DNA of 64,000 nucleotides from JAAFIM01 sp964467315 (GTDB taxonomy: Bacteria; Bacteroidota; Bacteroidia; Chitinophagales; Saprospiraceae), in the NCBI GenBank assembly GCA_964467315.1, contig CAYXSA010000001.1:62001-126000 (forward strand). The letters run 5' to 3'. How positions within the stretch are numbered: position 1 is the first letter of the stretch; every line of letters begins with the position of its first letter. The notes below the pieces were generated by a model. That model saw nothing but the letters and a program-made list of their open reading frames with translations. It was not told where the DNA came from and searched no databases. Shown here one piece after another: positions 24,147 to 33,121 of the stretch. A program made the translations under genes and the position numbers.

Positions 24147-26417
24147 ATGGCAAAGAAAGACAAAAAACCGACGGGCAAGCCCGAAAACGAGCCGCCCAAA
24201 CTGCCACAATATACGCCGCCCGCGCAAAAAACGCCGCCCGCGCCGCCCATAGCAGCCCAGCCCGAACCCGCACCCGCGCTGCCCGACCTTAGCCCAACTT
24301 ACTACACAGCCGACGCGCCGACGGAAGAAAATCAGGCACTTTTTCGGCGTTTGTTCAAGTACATCGCGGGCGTGGCGCTGGTCATTATGTCGGTGATGAG
24401 TTTTAGTTATGGCATATCTGGCGATGAGCAAGATATGGCGGAATATGGCAAAAAGGCGCTAAATTTTTATACTTCCTTCGGCAAAGACACTTCTCTGTAC
24501 ATCACGCCGCTCGATAAAGACAAGGTTTTGCGCTATTACGGCGCTTGGTTTGACGTGTCGGCGGCTATCGCCGTGAAGGTTTCGCCCGCTTGGGAATACG
24601 ATACGCGGCACTTGCTCAATTCTTGGATTGGCTGGCTCGGTATGCTCTTCGCTGGGCTAATGGCAGGGCAAATTGCGGGTTGGCGAGCGGCGATATTTGG
24701 TTTTTTGCTCCTATTTTTCTCGCCGAGTTATTTCGGGCATTCGATGAATAACCCCAAAGATGTGCCTTTCGCAATGGCGATGATGATGAGCCTCTACTAT
24801 TTTGTGCGGGTTCTGCGCGAAATGCCCGCCCCCAAACGCAGCACGATGGCAATGGCGGCGCTGGGTATCGGTTTGGCGATAGGTGCGCGGGTGGGCGGCT
24901 TGATGCTCTTCGGTTATTTGGGCGTTTTATTTGGTCTGGACTGGCTGCGGCGAAGCCGCTGGGGCAGCGCTAAAATTTTCATTGCGCGATACGCTCTATA
25001 TGGTGCAATCGTAGCTGTAGCGGGCTTTTTCGTGGGTATGTTGTTTTTTCCCTACGGTCTGCAAAGTCCGATAGCGCACACGATGAAGGCATTGGCGGCA
25101 GCCTCTAAGTTCCCTGTAGCGATAAAAGAAATCTACGGCGGCAACTTGATCGTATCTTCCGAACTGCCTTTGACGTATTTGCCTTATATCATGTTTATCA
25201 CTACGCCGCTCTTGGTGTGGTTGGCTTTGGGGGCGGCGGCTGTTTTGTTTCCTGCGATGCGTCGCCGCTACGATTGGCTGCCGATATTCATTTGCTTTTT
25301 CGCCTTCGCTTTTCCGCTTACATATATAGTGTACACCGATGCCAATGTATACGGCGGCTGGCGGCACGTTTTATTTACTTATCCGCCTTTGGTCGTCTTG
25401 GCTGCTGTGGGTATAGAAACTATTCTCCGCCTCAACACCACGCGCAAAGTCGTACAATGGGCAACGCTCGGCGTAGTAGGCATTTCGTCTATAACGGTTT
25501 CGTATTGGTACGTTCGCTCACACCCGCATCAGTACACCTATTATAATGAACTCGTAGGCGGCATTGATGGCGCTTATGGCAACTACGAATTGGACTACTA
25601 TTTCAATTCGATGCGCGGTACTTGCGACTGGTTTAGAGCCAACGTCTTGGATAAGCTACCCGAAGGCGATAGCGTCGTTGTCGCCTCCAATGCTACGAAG
25701 CAGGTTAATTTTTACTTCGAGGGCGATAAGCGCATAAAAATCGTCTACACCAACTACTACAATCGCAATATGATAGATTGGGATTACGGGGTATTTGCGG
25801 CAAAGGGCGTAAATCCGCATCATATACAGACGGGCACATTTCCGCACACAGGCACGATACAGACCGAAAAAGTCGGCAAAGCTATTCTTTCCTTCTGTAT
25901 GAAGCGCCCCGACAAACGAGATTTACAGGCTTTCGAGGCGAATAAAACGGGCAAATTTGCCGAAACCATCGTTTTTGCGCAAGAGTACATCAGCCAAGTC
26001 GACTCCAACGATGCCGCCGTGCACAATTACTTAGCCAATGCCCTGCTACAAACGGGGCAGATAGAAAAAGCCGAAGCCACCGCCCGCCACGTTCTGGAGC
26101 TGCACCCACGCCATACGGGCGGTTTGGGTGTATTGGGGCAGATACAAATGCAGCAAGGCAAGATAGACGAGGCGATAACTTCATTTCGTACCCTGCTGAT
26201 TGACGATAGAAATACCTTCTGGGCGCATTACTTTTTGGCTGTTTGCTACTACAACCAAAACAAAAATTGCGAACGGGCTATAGCACATATTGATACCTGC
26301 ATCAATCTTAATCGTACCTTCCGCGATGCTTATACGCAGGGCATCACGATGGCAACCCAATGCGGATATAGACAAAAGGTAAGCGTCTACCAAAACGAAC
26401 TGCTCAAACTCAAGTAA
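24147..26417 (+). CDS. Membrane glycosyltransferase (GT39-like) with C-terminal TPR domain
   Basis: A 756-residue protein. A Pro/Ala/Lys-rich cytoplasmic head (1-60) precedes about ten membrane helices (residues 70-450). A first-loop acidic motif, ISGDEQDMAEYG, is typical of GT-C/GT39 enzymes that use lipid-linked sugars. A long extracytoplasmic loop includes YYNELVGGIDGAYGNYELDYYFNSMRG. The C-terminal 150 residues contain TPR units (VHNYLANALLQTGQIEKAEATARHVLELHPRHTG and two more). The acceptor is unknown; protein O-glycosylation is common in this phylum. Confidence 0.78.
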   Translation: MAKKDKKPTGKPENEPPKLPQYTPPAQKTPPAPPIAAQPEPAPALPDLSPTYYTADAPTEENQALFRRLFKYIAGVALVIMSVMSFSYGISGDEQDMAEYGKKALNFYTSFGKDTSLYITPLDKDKVLRYYGAWFDVSAAIAVKVSPAWEYDTRHLLNSWIGWLGMLFAGLMAGQIAGWRAAIFGFLLLFFSPSYFGHSMNNPKDVPFAMAMMMSLYYFVRVLREMPAPKRSTMAMAALGIGLAIGARVGGLMLFGYLGVLFGLDWLRRSRWGSAKIFIARYALYGAIVAVAGFFVGMLFFPYGLQSPIAHTMKALAAASKFPVAIKEIYGGNLIVSSELPLTYLPYIMFITTPLLVWLALGAAAVLFPAMRRRYDWLPIFICFFAFAFPLTYIVYTDANVYGGWRHVLFTYPPLVVLAAVGIETILRLNTTRKVVQWATLGVVGISSITVSYWYVRSHPHQYTYYNELVGGIDGAYGNYELDYYFNSMRGTCDWFRANVLDKLPEGDSVVVASNATKQVNFYFEGDKRIKIVYTNYYNRNMIDWDYGVFAAKGVNPHHIQTGTFPHTGTIQTEKVGKAILSFCMKRPDKRDLQAFEANKTGKFAETIVFAQEYISQVDSNDAAVHNYLANALLQTGQIEKAEATARHVLELHPRHTGGLGVLGQIQMQQGKIDEAITSFRTLLIDDRNTFWAHYFLAVCYYNQNKNCERAIAHIDTCINLNRTFRDAYTQGITMATQCGYRQKVSVYQNELLKLK

Positions 26418-26431
26418 TATCTTGCCTCTTT

Positions 26432-27490
26432 ATGCCTTCCACGCACGCGCAACTCGAAGCGCTCTACCTCACAGGCGACGACAATAATATGCAGCTCGCT
26501 GAACAAATCGCCGAAGGGCTTTTTGGCAGCTTGCAGCAGTGGTCGTTTTATGCGCAGTGGCAAAGGCTCACGCTTTTTTATCGGCAGGTGCTCCAAAAAC
26601 CGCATATCAACACCGCCGACCTTATCCGATATATGCGCACTATCGGCATTTCGCTCGATAAGCCACAATGGACAGAAACGAGCTTGCCCGAAGATTTTAG
26701 CGCTTGTGCGAGCATCGTCCGCCGCATCAATTTGCAGGAATTTGTTGCCCTCGCCAGCTTAGGCGAGGGCTTTCGCCACTATACGGAGGTGGAAGAATTG
26801 AGCATACGCCACTGCCCTATTACGGCGCTGCCCGACTACCTTTGGCGCTGGCATCGACTCAAAAAACTCGAGGTCTTGAGCAGCGAAATCGCCCATCTGC
26901 CCGCCGATGTCGCCAATCTCCTACAGCTCGAAACGCTCAAACTTTCCAGCTATAATTACATCAGTCTGCACGAAGATTTGCAAAAACTGCCACGCTTGCA
27001 GCATCTGCATTACGACGTTTGGGACGTGATAGATGCCCAAAGCGGCAGCGCGCAAACGCTCTTTCCGACGGTTATTTTTCAACTGCCGCACCTACAGACC
27101 TTGCACCTCAACGGCGGTTTTAAGCTCTCCATTCCGCCCGCTACCTGCCTGCCGCAGCTACAAAAATTGTATTGCTTCGAGTTCAACGACGATGATTTTC
27201 CTGATGGTTTCCGCGACCTCTCTTCCCTGACCGATGTCTATATTTGTTCCAGCAAAACGCTGGATAGTTTGCCCGATTTTCTCTTCGATTTGCCCAATTT
27301 GCGCCACTTGTATTTGGAAAATATACCGCTCTCGCCCATTGATTTTTACCCTTCGATACAGCGTTTACCGCATTTGCGCCAACTCACATACAAACAGGCT
27401 TACGATTTCAATAGCCCCGAAGCGCGCCGATTTAAGGCGCTTTGGGCGCGCAATTATCCGCGCATTCAGTTGCAGTGGTTGCGTTTTTGA
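26432..27490 (+). CDS. Leucine-rich-repeat protein
   Basis: A 352-residue protein without a signal peptide. From about residue 110 it has irregular LRRs of 20-24 residues: VEELSIRHCPITALPDYLWRW, LKKLEVLSSEIAHLPADVANL, LETLKLSS, LQTLHLNGGF, LRHLYLENIPLSPIDF. The N-terminal 100 residues (LEALYLTGDDNNMQLAEQIAEGLF and following) match the linker common in Bacteroidota LRR proteins. Its start is 14 bp after the glycosyltransferase stop, so the two are probably cotranscribed. Binding partner unknown. Confidence 0.75.
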   Translation: MPSTHAQLEALYLTGDDNNMQLAEQIAEGLFGSLQQWSFYAQWQRLTLFYRQVLQKPHINTADLIRYMRTIGISLDKPQWTETSLPEDFSACASIVRRINLQEFVALASLGEGFRHYTEVEELSIRHCPITALPDYLWRWHRLKKLEVLSSEIAHLPADVANLLQLETLKLSSYNYISLHEDLQKLPRLQHLHYDVWDVIDAQSGSAQTLFPTVIFQLPHLQTLHLNGGFKLSIPPATCLPQLQKLYCFEFNDDDFPDGFRDLSSLTDVYICSSKTLDSLPDFLFDLPNLRHLYLENIPLSPIDFYPSIQRLPHLRQLTYKQAYDFNSPEARRFKALWARNYPRIQLQWLRF

Positions 27491-27504
27491 GAGGCGTTTT
27501 TTTT

Positions 27505-27586
27505 GGGCGTGCCCGCGCCGCCAAAAAGGGCGGCGCGGTCGGGCTATCCGAGCCGTAGCATGCTACGGCTCTACTATCCCTCACGC
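27505..27586 (-). repeat. TJ repeat copy 12
   Basis: Arm 2 is CGCGCCGCC/GGCGGCGCG. Arm 1 is GAGCCGTAGCATGCTACGGC. A CCCCGCGCCC/GGGCGCGGGG hairpin follows at 27595-27619. Confidence 0.9.
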
Positions 27587-27675
27587 AATTTTTATCCCCG
27601 CGCCCAAAGGGGGCGCGGGGCGGATTATACAGCACAATTACATCGTTCCTAAAAAACATAAACAACAATGCGTTT

Positions 27676-27756
27676 GTAGGGGCGAATAAATATTCGCCCC
27701 CTTGTGCGCTACAGGTGGGCGAATATTTATTCGCCCCTACATTTCTATCCTTACGC
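27676..27756 (-). repeat. TJ repeat half copy (arm 1 side)
   Basis: Two GGGGCGAATAAATATTCGCC hairpins in tandem are followed by CTATCCTTACGC, a variant left end. The core and arm 2 are missing. It lies 90 bp from a complete copy and may be its broken duplicate. Confidence 0.7.
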
Positions 27757-27903
27757 AAATACGGTGTGCATTTTTACATTTTTTTATTTTACAAGTATTT
27801 GATTTTCAATGGTTTAACCCTTTTTTTTAAGTGGCAAAAAAATAATCAAAAAAGTTACACAAAACTATAATTGCAAAAAAATATCAAAAAAACGTGTCAA
27901 AGC

Positions 27904-27935
27904 GTTGACTTTTTGCTTACATTTTAGTATATTTG
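27904..27935 (+). promoter_or_regulatory. Putative promoter of the LRAT-like gene
   Basis: GTTG (27904-27907), a 20-nt spacer and TATATTTG (27928-27935) fit the Bacteroidota promoter with one -33 mismatch. The 27,760-28,039 stretch is otherwise plain AT-rich DNA. Confidence 0.55.
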
Positions 27936-28039
27936 CTTGTGTGATTTTAGAGCTATATCCATTTTTTTGCGCATCTGCCCTAATTTTACAAAGTGCCCCC
28001 AAACTTGAATTGGGAAATTTTTAATTTTATTTTTTTTGT

Positions 28040-28564
28040 ATGAATAAAAATATACAAAAGCCCCTCAACATTGGCGATATAATTAGCCAACCCAAAGATG
28101 GTTTAGCTGCTAATGCAGTAAGCCATAAAATTCTCTGCGTAGCCAACGGGTATATACACAACCACCCCACTACAGGCGTAGCCTATATTGATGAAAACCA
28201 AATTAATTGGTCGGCAATCCGAGAAAAAGACATCTCGCGCTTCAAAGGTTCAGCAGAAGAGCAACAAGCCTTAAACGCTCGTGCTGAACGCCTTTTGGAA
28301 AAACCATATCACGCCCGCACTTACAACTGCGAACACTTCGTAAACGAGGTGCGCGAGCAAATAGCGCATAGCCCGCAGGTTGCGCAAGGCGAAAATGCCG
28401 CATTAGGTATTGGTTTGGTAACAGCAGTAGCAGGCTTATGCCTAAAAAACAAAATCCTCAAATGGATTGCGGTTATTTTGGGGCTTTTAATAGCATTTGG
28501 CGCAAAATTTTTGCTTGACTTATGCCAAAGCCCCACACCAAACGCAAGCACTAAATTCGCATAA
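28040..28564 (+). CDS. LRAT-like (NlpC/P60 superfamily) membrane-anchored protein
   Basis: A 174-residue protein. TYNCEHFVNEVRE near residues 94-106 is the NCEHF signature of the LRAT family, whose Cys is the acyl-transfer nucleophile. The upstream IGDIISQPKDG and VSHKILCVANGYIHNH supply the usual start and catalytic His region. A hydrophobic segment near residues 128-162 (AALGIGLVTAVAGLCLKNKILKWIAVILGLLIAFG) would anchor it. LRAT-fold proteins act as acyltransferases, phospholipases or amidases; the substrate is not evident. AT-rich surroundings suggest transfer. Confidence 0.72.
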   Translation: MNKNIQKPLNIGDIISQPKDGLAANAVSHKILCVANGYIHNHPTTGVAYIDENQINWSAIREKDISRFKGSAEEQQALNARAERLLEKPYHARTYNCEHFVNEVREQIAHSPQVAQGENAALGIGLVTAVAGLCLKNKILKWIAVILGLLIAFGAKFLLDLCQSPTPNASTKFA

Positions 28565-28590
28565 TTTTTTAACACTCAATTTTGCTAAAT

Positions 28591-28782
28591 ATGCAGAAGA
28601 TAATAACTGTTACAACCACTGCTTGTCCTTCTATTCTTGACAAAGCCTCTTATTTTAAAGAAACAGAATATCCACTCCTTGCTGCAGCCTTAAAAGAAGG
28701 GTATCGGGTTGTCCAAGTAATTCCTGTGATAACAACTTCAGCTCCATTTATGTATTCGTTAACCTTCATACTGGAACTCTAA
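28591..28782 (+). CDS. Small hypothetical protein
   Basis: A 63-residue protein from the ATG at 28591. It reads KIITVTTTACPSILDKAS, FKETEYPLLAAALKEGYRVVQVIPV, then a strand YSLTFILEL. The AALKEGYRVVQVIP segment resembles the DUF4177-type small domain in which a helix leads to GW/YxV. It lies 26 bp after the LRAT-like gene and is followed by a terminator, so the two form a short operon. Confidence 0.55.
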   Translation: MQKIITVTTTACPSILDKASYFKETEYPLLAAALKEGYRVVQVIPVITTSAPFMYSLTFILEL

Positions 28783-28861
28783 ATGGTCATGGTATTTTGC
28801 GAATGAAGTTATTTCATAGAAACAATTAGTTTTCAAATACCCCATAAAAAATTCTTTTTTT

Positions 28862-28899
28862 GCCCATTCTCTACAAACTTAGGGAATGGGCTTTTTTTT
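28862..28899 (+). terminator. Intrinsic terminator
   Basis: GCCCATTC at 28862-28869 pairs with GAATGGGC at 28884-28891, loop about 14 nt, followed by eight T residues. It closes the LRAT-like operon. Confidence 0.75.
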
Positions 28900-28908
28900 A
28901 TTTTTTCC

Positions 28909-28916
28909 TATCTTTG
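28909..28916 (+). promoter_or_regulatory. Putative -7 element of the methyltransferase gene
   Basis: TATCTTTG lies 27 nt before the chosen ATG. The expected -33 region falls in the terminator stem and has no TTTG. Confidence 0.45.
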
Positions 28917-28943
28917 TACAAACAAAAAACACCTTTCCCCGCT

Positions 28944-30668
28944 ATGAATAAACTCCTGCTTGGCGATAATCTCGAAATCCTACGCCAACTCAACAGCGAA
29001 AGCGTCGACCTTATTTATCTCGACCCGCCGTTTTTCTCTAATAGAAATTATGAAGTCATCTGGGGCGATGCGGGCGAAGTGCGCAGCTTTCAAGACCGTT
29101 TTAGCGGCGGTATCGACCACTATATTAGCTGGCTCAAAGACCGCGTGCAAGAGTTGCACCGCATACTAAAACCCACAGGCTCGATTTTCTTGCACTGCGA
29201 TTGGCACGCCGATGCGTATATTCGTGTGCATATACTTGATAAAATTTTTGGGGTAAATAATTTTCGCGGTGATATAGTTTGGAGACGAACTAATGCACAC
29301 AATGACGCAAAAAAGAAACTGGGCGTTTTGTCTGATACGATTTGGTACTATTCAAAATCCAACGATTTTTGCTATAAAGGCATCTACATCAATTTGTCTG
29401 ACGATTACAAAAGCTCAATGTATCGTTACGAAGACAAAAAAGGTGTTTATCGTCGAGATAATTTAACGGGTCCTGGTTTAAATCCTAATGATGTGGAATG
29501 GCGTGGCTATCACCCCGCAAAAATTGGCAGAAGTTGGTCAGTTTCCCGCGACGCTGTTAAAAACCTTGTGGGTGAAGATGTTGCTAAAACAATGTCTACC
29601 AGCCAAAAATTAGATTTGCTTTACGATAACGGGTTGATAGACATTAGCAAAAATAATGTTCCGAGTTTCAAAAGATATTTAGAAACCTCAAAAGGACAAT
29701 TATTAGGCAATATCTGGATAGATATACCAAACGTCCAAGCCCAATCTAAAGAGCGCATCGGCTACCCTACGCAAAAGCCCGAAGCCCTATTGCAGCGCAT
29801 TATAGAGATGGCGAGCAATGAAGGCGATATTGTGTTAGACCCTTTTGTGGGGGGCGGCACGACTGTAGCCGTAGCCGATAGGCTGAAGCGCGGCTGGATA
29901 GGCATTGACCAAAGCGTACAAGCCGTGAAAGTAACCGAATTGCGCCTACAAAATCAACAAGACCTATTTAGTGCGCCATTTTCGGTGCACTTGCACAAAT
30001 ACGACTACGATACGCTGCGCTATAAAGATGCTTTTGAGTTTGAAGAATTTATCGTGCAGCAGTTCGGCGGCTATAGCAATACCAAACAGCGCGGCGACTT
30101 GGGCATAGACGGACGCACCCGCGAAGGCTGCCCCATACAAGTCAAACGCAGCGACAATATCGGGCGCAATGTGATAGATAATTTTTTCTCCGCTATACAG
30201 CGCTTCGATAAATCCGCCTACGAGCGCAATAAAGCAGAAAATAAGCCCGTCGGTTTTATCATCGCGTTCAGCTTCGGCAAAGGCGCAAGGCAAGAAACGG
30301 CAAGACTGAAAAACGAGGAAGGCGTAGAAATCCAACTCGTAGAAGTCGAAAGCATCATACCAATAGCCAAAAAACCAACCCTAAAACTCTCCGTGCGCGA
30401 CTTGGGCAAAGACAAAAAAGGAGTGCAAGAGGTAGAATTCACAGCAGAAGCCAGCTCGGAAGCAGGGATAGAGTTTTTTTGCTGGGATTTTTCTTTCGAC
30501 GAGCAAACGCGGCAATTTAAAGCCGATGTTTTGTTGGATAAAGAGGGCAAGCAGACGCAAAAATTTAAAGCGGGCACGCATTGCATCGGCGTAAAAGTCG
30601 TTGATAACGATGGTTTGGAGAGCGTCGAGAGCGTCCGACTAAAGGTAAACGGCACTTTGACCCTATAA
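28944..30668 (+). CDS. Fused DNA methyltransferase and restriction-type nuclease
   Basis: A 574-residue protein. Residues 1-345 form a beta-class N4-cytosine/N6-adenine methyltransferase: catalytic DPPF in DLIYLDPPFFSNRNY (about residues 22-36) and SAM-binding DPFVGGGTT (about 298-306). Residues about 362-460 have a PD-(D/E)xK nuclease pattern: FEEFIVQQFGG, GDLGIDGRT and IQVKRS, with Asp and the QxK pair. The last 100 residues are an Ig/PKD-like beta domain (CIGVKVVDNDGLESVESVRLKV). One chain may thus both modify and cut DNA. ATG 28944 gives the usual MNKLLLGDNLE start. Confidence 0.85.
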   Translation: MNKLLLGDNLEILRQLNSESVDLIYLDPPFFSNRNYEVIWGDAGEVRSFQDRFSGGIDHYISWLKDRVQELHRILKPTGSIFLHCDWHADAYIRVHILDKIFGVNNFRGDIVWRRTNAHNDAKKKLGVLSDTIWYYSKSNDFCYKGIYINLSDDYKSSMYRYEDKKGVYRRDNLTGPGLNPNDVEWRGYHPAKIGRSWSVSRDAVKNLVGEDVAKTMSTSQKLDLLYDNGLIDISKNNVPSFKRYLETSKGQLLGNIWIDIPNVQAQSKERIGYPTQKPEALLQRIIEMASNEGDIVLDPFVGGGTTVAVADRLKRGWIGIDQSVQAVKVTELRLQNQQDLFSAPFSVHLHKYDYDTLRYKDAFEFEEFIVQQFGGYSNTKQRGDLGIDGRTREGCPIQVKRSDNIGRNVIDNFFSAIQRFDKSAYERNKAENKPVGFIIAFSFGKGARQETARLKNEEGVEIQLVEVESIIPIAKKPTLKLSVRDLGKDKKGVQEVEFTAEASSEAGIEFFCWDFSFDEQTRQFKADVLLDKEGKQTQKFKAGTHCIGVKVVDNDGLESVESVRLKVNGTLTL

Positions 30669-30712
30669 TAAACAATGCCCGCGCCCTCCTTTGGGGCGCG
30701 GGCGCAAAATTC

Positions 30713-30794
30713 GCGTGAGGGATAGTAGAGCCGTAGCATGCTACGGCTCGAATAGCCCGACCGCGCCGCCCTTTTTGGCGGCGCGGGCACGCCC
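30713..30794 (+). repeat. TJ repeat copy 13
   Basis: A clean example. Arm 1 is GAGCCGTAGCATGCTACGGC. Arm 2 is CCGCGCCGCC/GGCGGCGCGG. The unpaired linkers of the proposed junction are A, GA and G. Preceded by a CCCGCGCCC/GGGCGCGGG hairpin. It lies between convergent genes. Confidence 0.92.
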
Positions 30795-30810
30795 AAAAAA
30801 AATGCCCAAA

Positions 30811-31503
30811 TTAAGTCCAGCGCTCGCGCTCTTCCTCGCTGGCGAAACTATATATATGGTGTAGTTCGGGCTGGTTGAAATCGGCGTTTTCTAAGCGCGG
30901 GTCGACGGGATAGGCAGAAAGTAGCCCCTCTTTGAGTGGGCGCAAAAGTGCCAGACTGGTCTGTAAATTTGCCTCCGAGAGCCAGCGCGTTATCTGTGTG
31001 GGTTCCTGCAAAATGACAGGCATACGCGCCGAAAAGGGCAGCAAATCGGCATTGGCGGCGCAGGTAAGTATAGCGAAAGTGCGCGAAATTTCCAAATCCT
31101 CCGACATCCATTCGCTCCATACACCCGCGAAAATCATCGCCCCGCCGCCCTGCATCGCAAAGCGGTACGGCTGCGTGTGCAGACCCTGCCGCCGCCATTC
31201 GTAAAAACTATCGGCGAAAACGATGCAACGATGTTGACGCACCGCCATACGAAAAGTGTCTTGAGTGGCGATGCTCTCCACAGCGGCGTTGGCAAAATTT
31301 AAGCCCACAGAAGCCGACTGCGCCCACTGCGGAATGAAACCAAAACGGAAAACCTGTAGCTCCGTCGACTGATTCGTAACTACATAAGCCCCATCGCCCG
31401 CGCCTATATTGTAGCTATACTGTAGCTCTTGCTCGCGTATCTGGATATTAAATTGCCGCTTGAGGCGCTCGCGCGGTATCGTATAGGAGAATCGTGTACA
31501 CAT
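30811..31503 (-). CDS. SRAP-domain protein (HMCES/YedK family), atypical active site
   Basis: A 230-residue protein beginning MCTRFSY. The Cys2 that forms the thiazolidine crosslink to abasic sites in single-stranded DNA is therefore present. The conserved Asn (N72 in NFANAAVES) and Glu (E102 in DSFYEWRR) are also in place. The usual H-x-RMPVIL reads SARMPVIL, so the active-site His is replaced. The family protects abasic sites at stalled forks. ATG 31503 was chosen because Cys must be residue 2. Confidence 0.88.
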   Translation of the reverse strand: MCTRFSYTIPRERLKRQFNIQIREQELQYSYNIGAGDGAYVVTNQSTELQVFRFGFIPQWAQSASVGLNFANAAVESIATQDTFRMAVRQHRCIVFADSFYEWRRQGLHTQPYRFAMQGGGAMIFAGVWSEWMSEDLEISRTFAILTCAANADLLPFSARMPVILQEPTQITRWLSEANLQTSLALLRPLKEGLLSAYPVDPRLENADFNQPELHHIYSFASEEERERWT

Positions 31504-31711
31504 TTTTTCGCTGCCGTTTGGTCTATACTCCCCGCCATATGAAAGCAACGAAGAGGCGCAAATATACGCATTTAACATAATTAACAGCAGGCTATTTTTT
31601 CGAGGACGCAGGGACGAAGCCGCTAAACCAAGCCCCCAAATGCCCTCTTTTTGAGGCTCATTTTGGGCGAAAATGAGGTAAAAAACAAGGTTTAAGTTTC
31701 AAAAATAAATG

Positions 31712-31745
31712 AAACGTCTTATTTTGACAAGACGTTTTATTTTTA
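31712..31745 (+). terminator. Terminator-like hairpin left of the origin
   Basis: AAACGTCTT at 31712-31720 pairs with AAGACGTTT at 31729-31737, followed by TATTTTTAAA. No gene on the plus strand leads into it. The rest of 31,504-31,957 is AT-rich DNA with short direct repeats (ACAAAATGA) and no gene. Confidence 0.45.
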
Positions 31746-31957
31746 AAGTATGTCCGATTTTCAAAATTGATGCAACAAAAAAATTTTCCTTAACAAAATG
31801 ATAACAAAATGACTGTTAAAAAGTGTTAAAACGTTTCAAAATCACCGTGTCTGCATAGTTTTTTTTATATGTATAAGATTGTGATTGTCAAGACTTTATA
31901 TATTACCGTTTTTTTCATGCCAAAAGTCGAAAAAAACATGTGTGCACAAAAATAAAG

Positions 31958-32830
31958 TTATCCACATTCAAAAAAAGTTATCCACATAAACCCTGTGGAT
32001 AACTATGCCATTTTCAGACTTTCATAATTAATGTCATAAACGTTTTTGTTTTGCTTCTAAATTAAAAGACATAAAAATCAAAAAACTGTAGTTAAGCTTA
32101 GGTTAAAAAAAAGTTATCCACATTTTGAAAATCTATATATTATAAATATCTGGGCATCAATGAGTTATGAGCAAAAGTTATCCACATAGAAAATGTGGAT
32201 AACTTTTTTTTATGTGGATAACTTTCCACATTTACACGGTTTGTCCTACTTTCAATTTTTATTGAAATAGGACAAATGTGGATAACTACCATAGTTATCC
32301 ACATAAAAAAAAGTTATCCACATACCAATTGTGGATAACTTTGTTCAAATAAATTTTGTCCTATAAACTTACAAATATACAGAAAAAAAATATACAAAAG
32401 TGCAATTTAATAATTTATTTTTTAACATTCATTAACACTTTTTCAAAAATTAAAGGCAAAAAAATGTTAAAATTTGCGAAGTACCTTTTACATTTTTTCG
32501 TTTTTTTGAGTTATCAAAGACTTATCCACATTGGTTTTTTAAAAATTGAAACATTTTGGAGCGTTTTTTAACCTAAGCTTAACGCGCTTTAACAATTACG
32601 TTATTGTTAACTTACAAAAAATGAGGCAAAAAAAAGGCTTTTTTTAAGCCTTTTTAAAAAGCAAATGGCACGAAAAAAAAAGTTATCCACATTTTTTCGC
32701 CCTACTATAGTGAACATATATATAATAGAATATTAGTAAACCATAATAGTAGGGACAAATTGATTTTAAAAAGGATAGTGCAGCATAGCATTTGAAAAAA
32801 ATGGATATTGTTGAGAGGGAATGTGGATAA
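31958..32830. other. Probable chromosomal replication origin (DnaA-box cluster 1)
   Basis: Fourteen exact DnaA boxes TTATCCACA occur here. On the plus strand they start at 31958, 31978, 32114, 32178, 32295, 32314, 32522 and 32683. On the minus strand they start (left coordinate) at 31994, 32194, 32213, 32277, 32330 and 32822. Chance predicts about 0.5 in 64 kb. The region is strongly AT-rich, as an unwinding element should be, and contains no gene. Three inverted pairs have exactly 7 nt between the boxes. dnaA itself is not in the window. Confidence 0.88.
32631..32655. terminator. Bidirectional terminator-like hairpin inside the origin
   Basis: AAAAAGGCTT at 32631-32640 pairs with AAGCCTTTTT at 32646-32655, with A-run before and T-run within the stem end. 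It could stop transcription entering the origin from either side. Confidence 0.55.
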
Positions 32831-32924
32831 CTTTTGGGGCGAGGGATTTTGTTTACAATGGCGGGGCGGCGGAAAATTTTTAATTTTGCGGCGGCGATAG
32901 TTGAACCCAACCAACTTCTTCAAA

Positions 32925-32985
32925 ACTCACCCCCCAGCCCCCTCTCTTGGAAGAAAGTGAGAAGAGAGGGGACGGGGGGGAGTTT
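32925..32985. repeat. C/G-rich inverted repeat at the origin border
   Basis: AAACTCACCCCCCAGCCCC and CTCTCTT pair with AGAGAGG and GGGACGGGGGGGAGTTT around a short centre. It takes the place of the extra hairpin usually found before a TJ repeat. Similar C-rich runs occur at 3003-3036. Confidence 0.6.
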
Positions 32986-32986
32986 T

Positions 32987-33066
32987 GCGTGAGGGATAGA
33001 AGTGGAAGCGCGTAGCGCTGGAACGGATAGCCCGACCGCCGCCCTTTAAAGGCGGCGGGCACGCCC
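32987..33066 (+). repeat. TJ repeat copy 14
   Basis: Arm 1 is GTGGAAGCGCGTAGCGCTGG. Arm 2 is CCGCCGCCCTTTAAAGGCGG, a perfect palindrome. It ends 56 bp before ctaA. Confidence 0.9.
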
Positions 33067-33121
33067 CAAAAAAACAAAGGTTTGAAACGAGATAAAAACT
33101 TAGAAATTAGCAATCAAAAAT

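Noticed and set aside
32356..32571. Open frame of 71 codons inside the origin
   Set aside because: It is Phe/Lys/Ile-rich from AT-rich DNA, overlaps DnaA-box sequence, and has no recognisable domain or start context.
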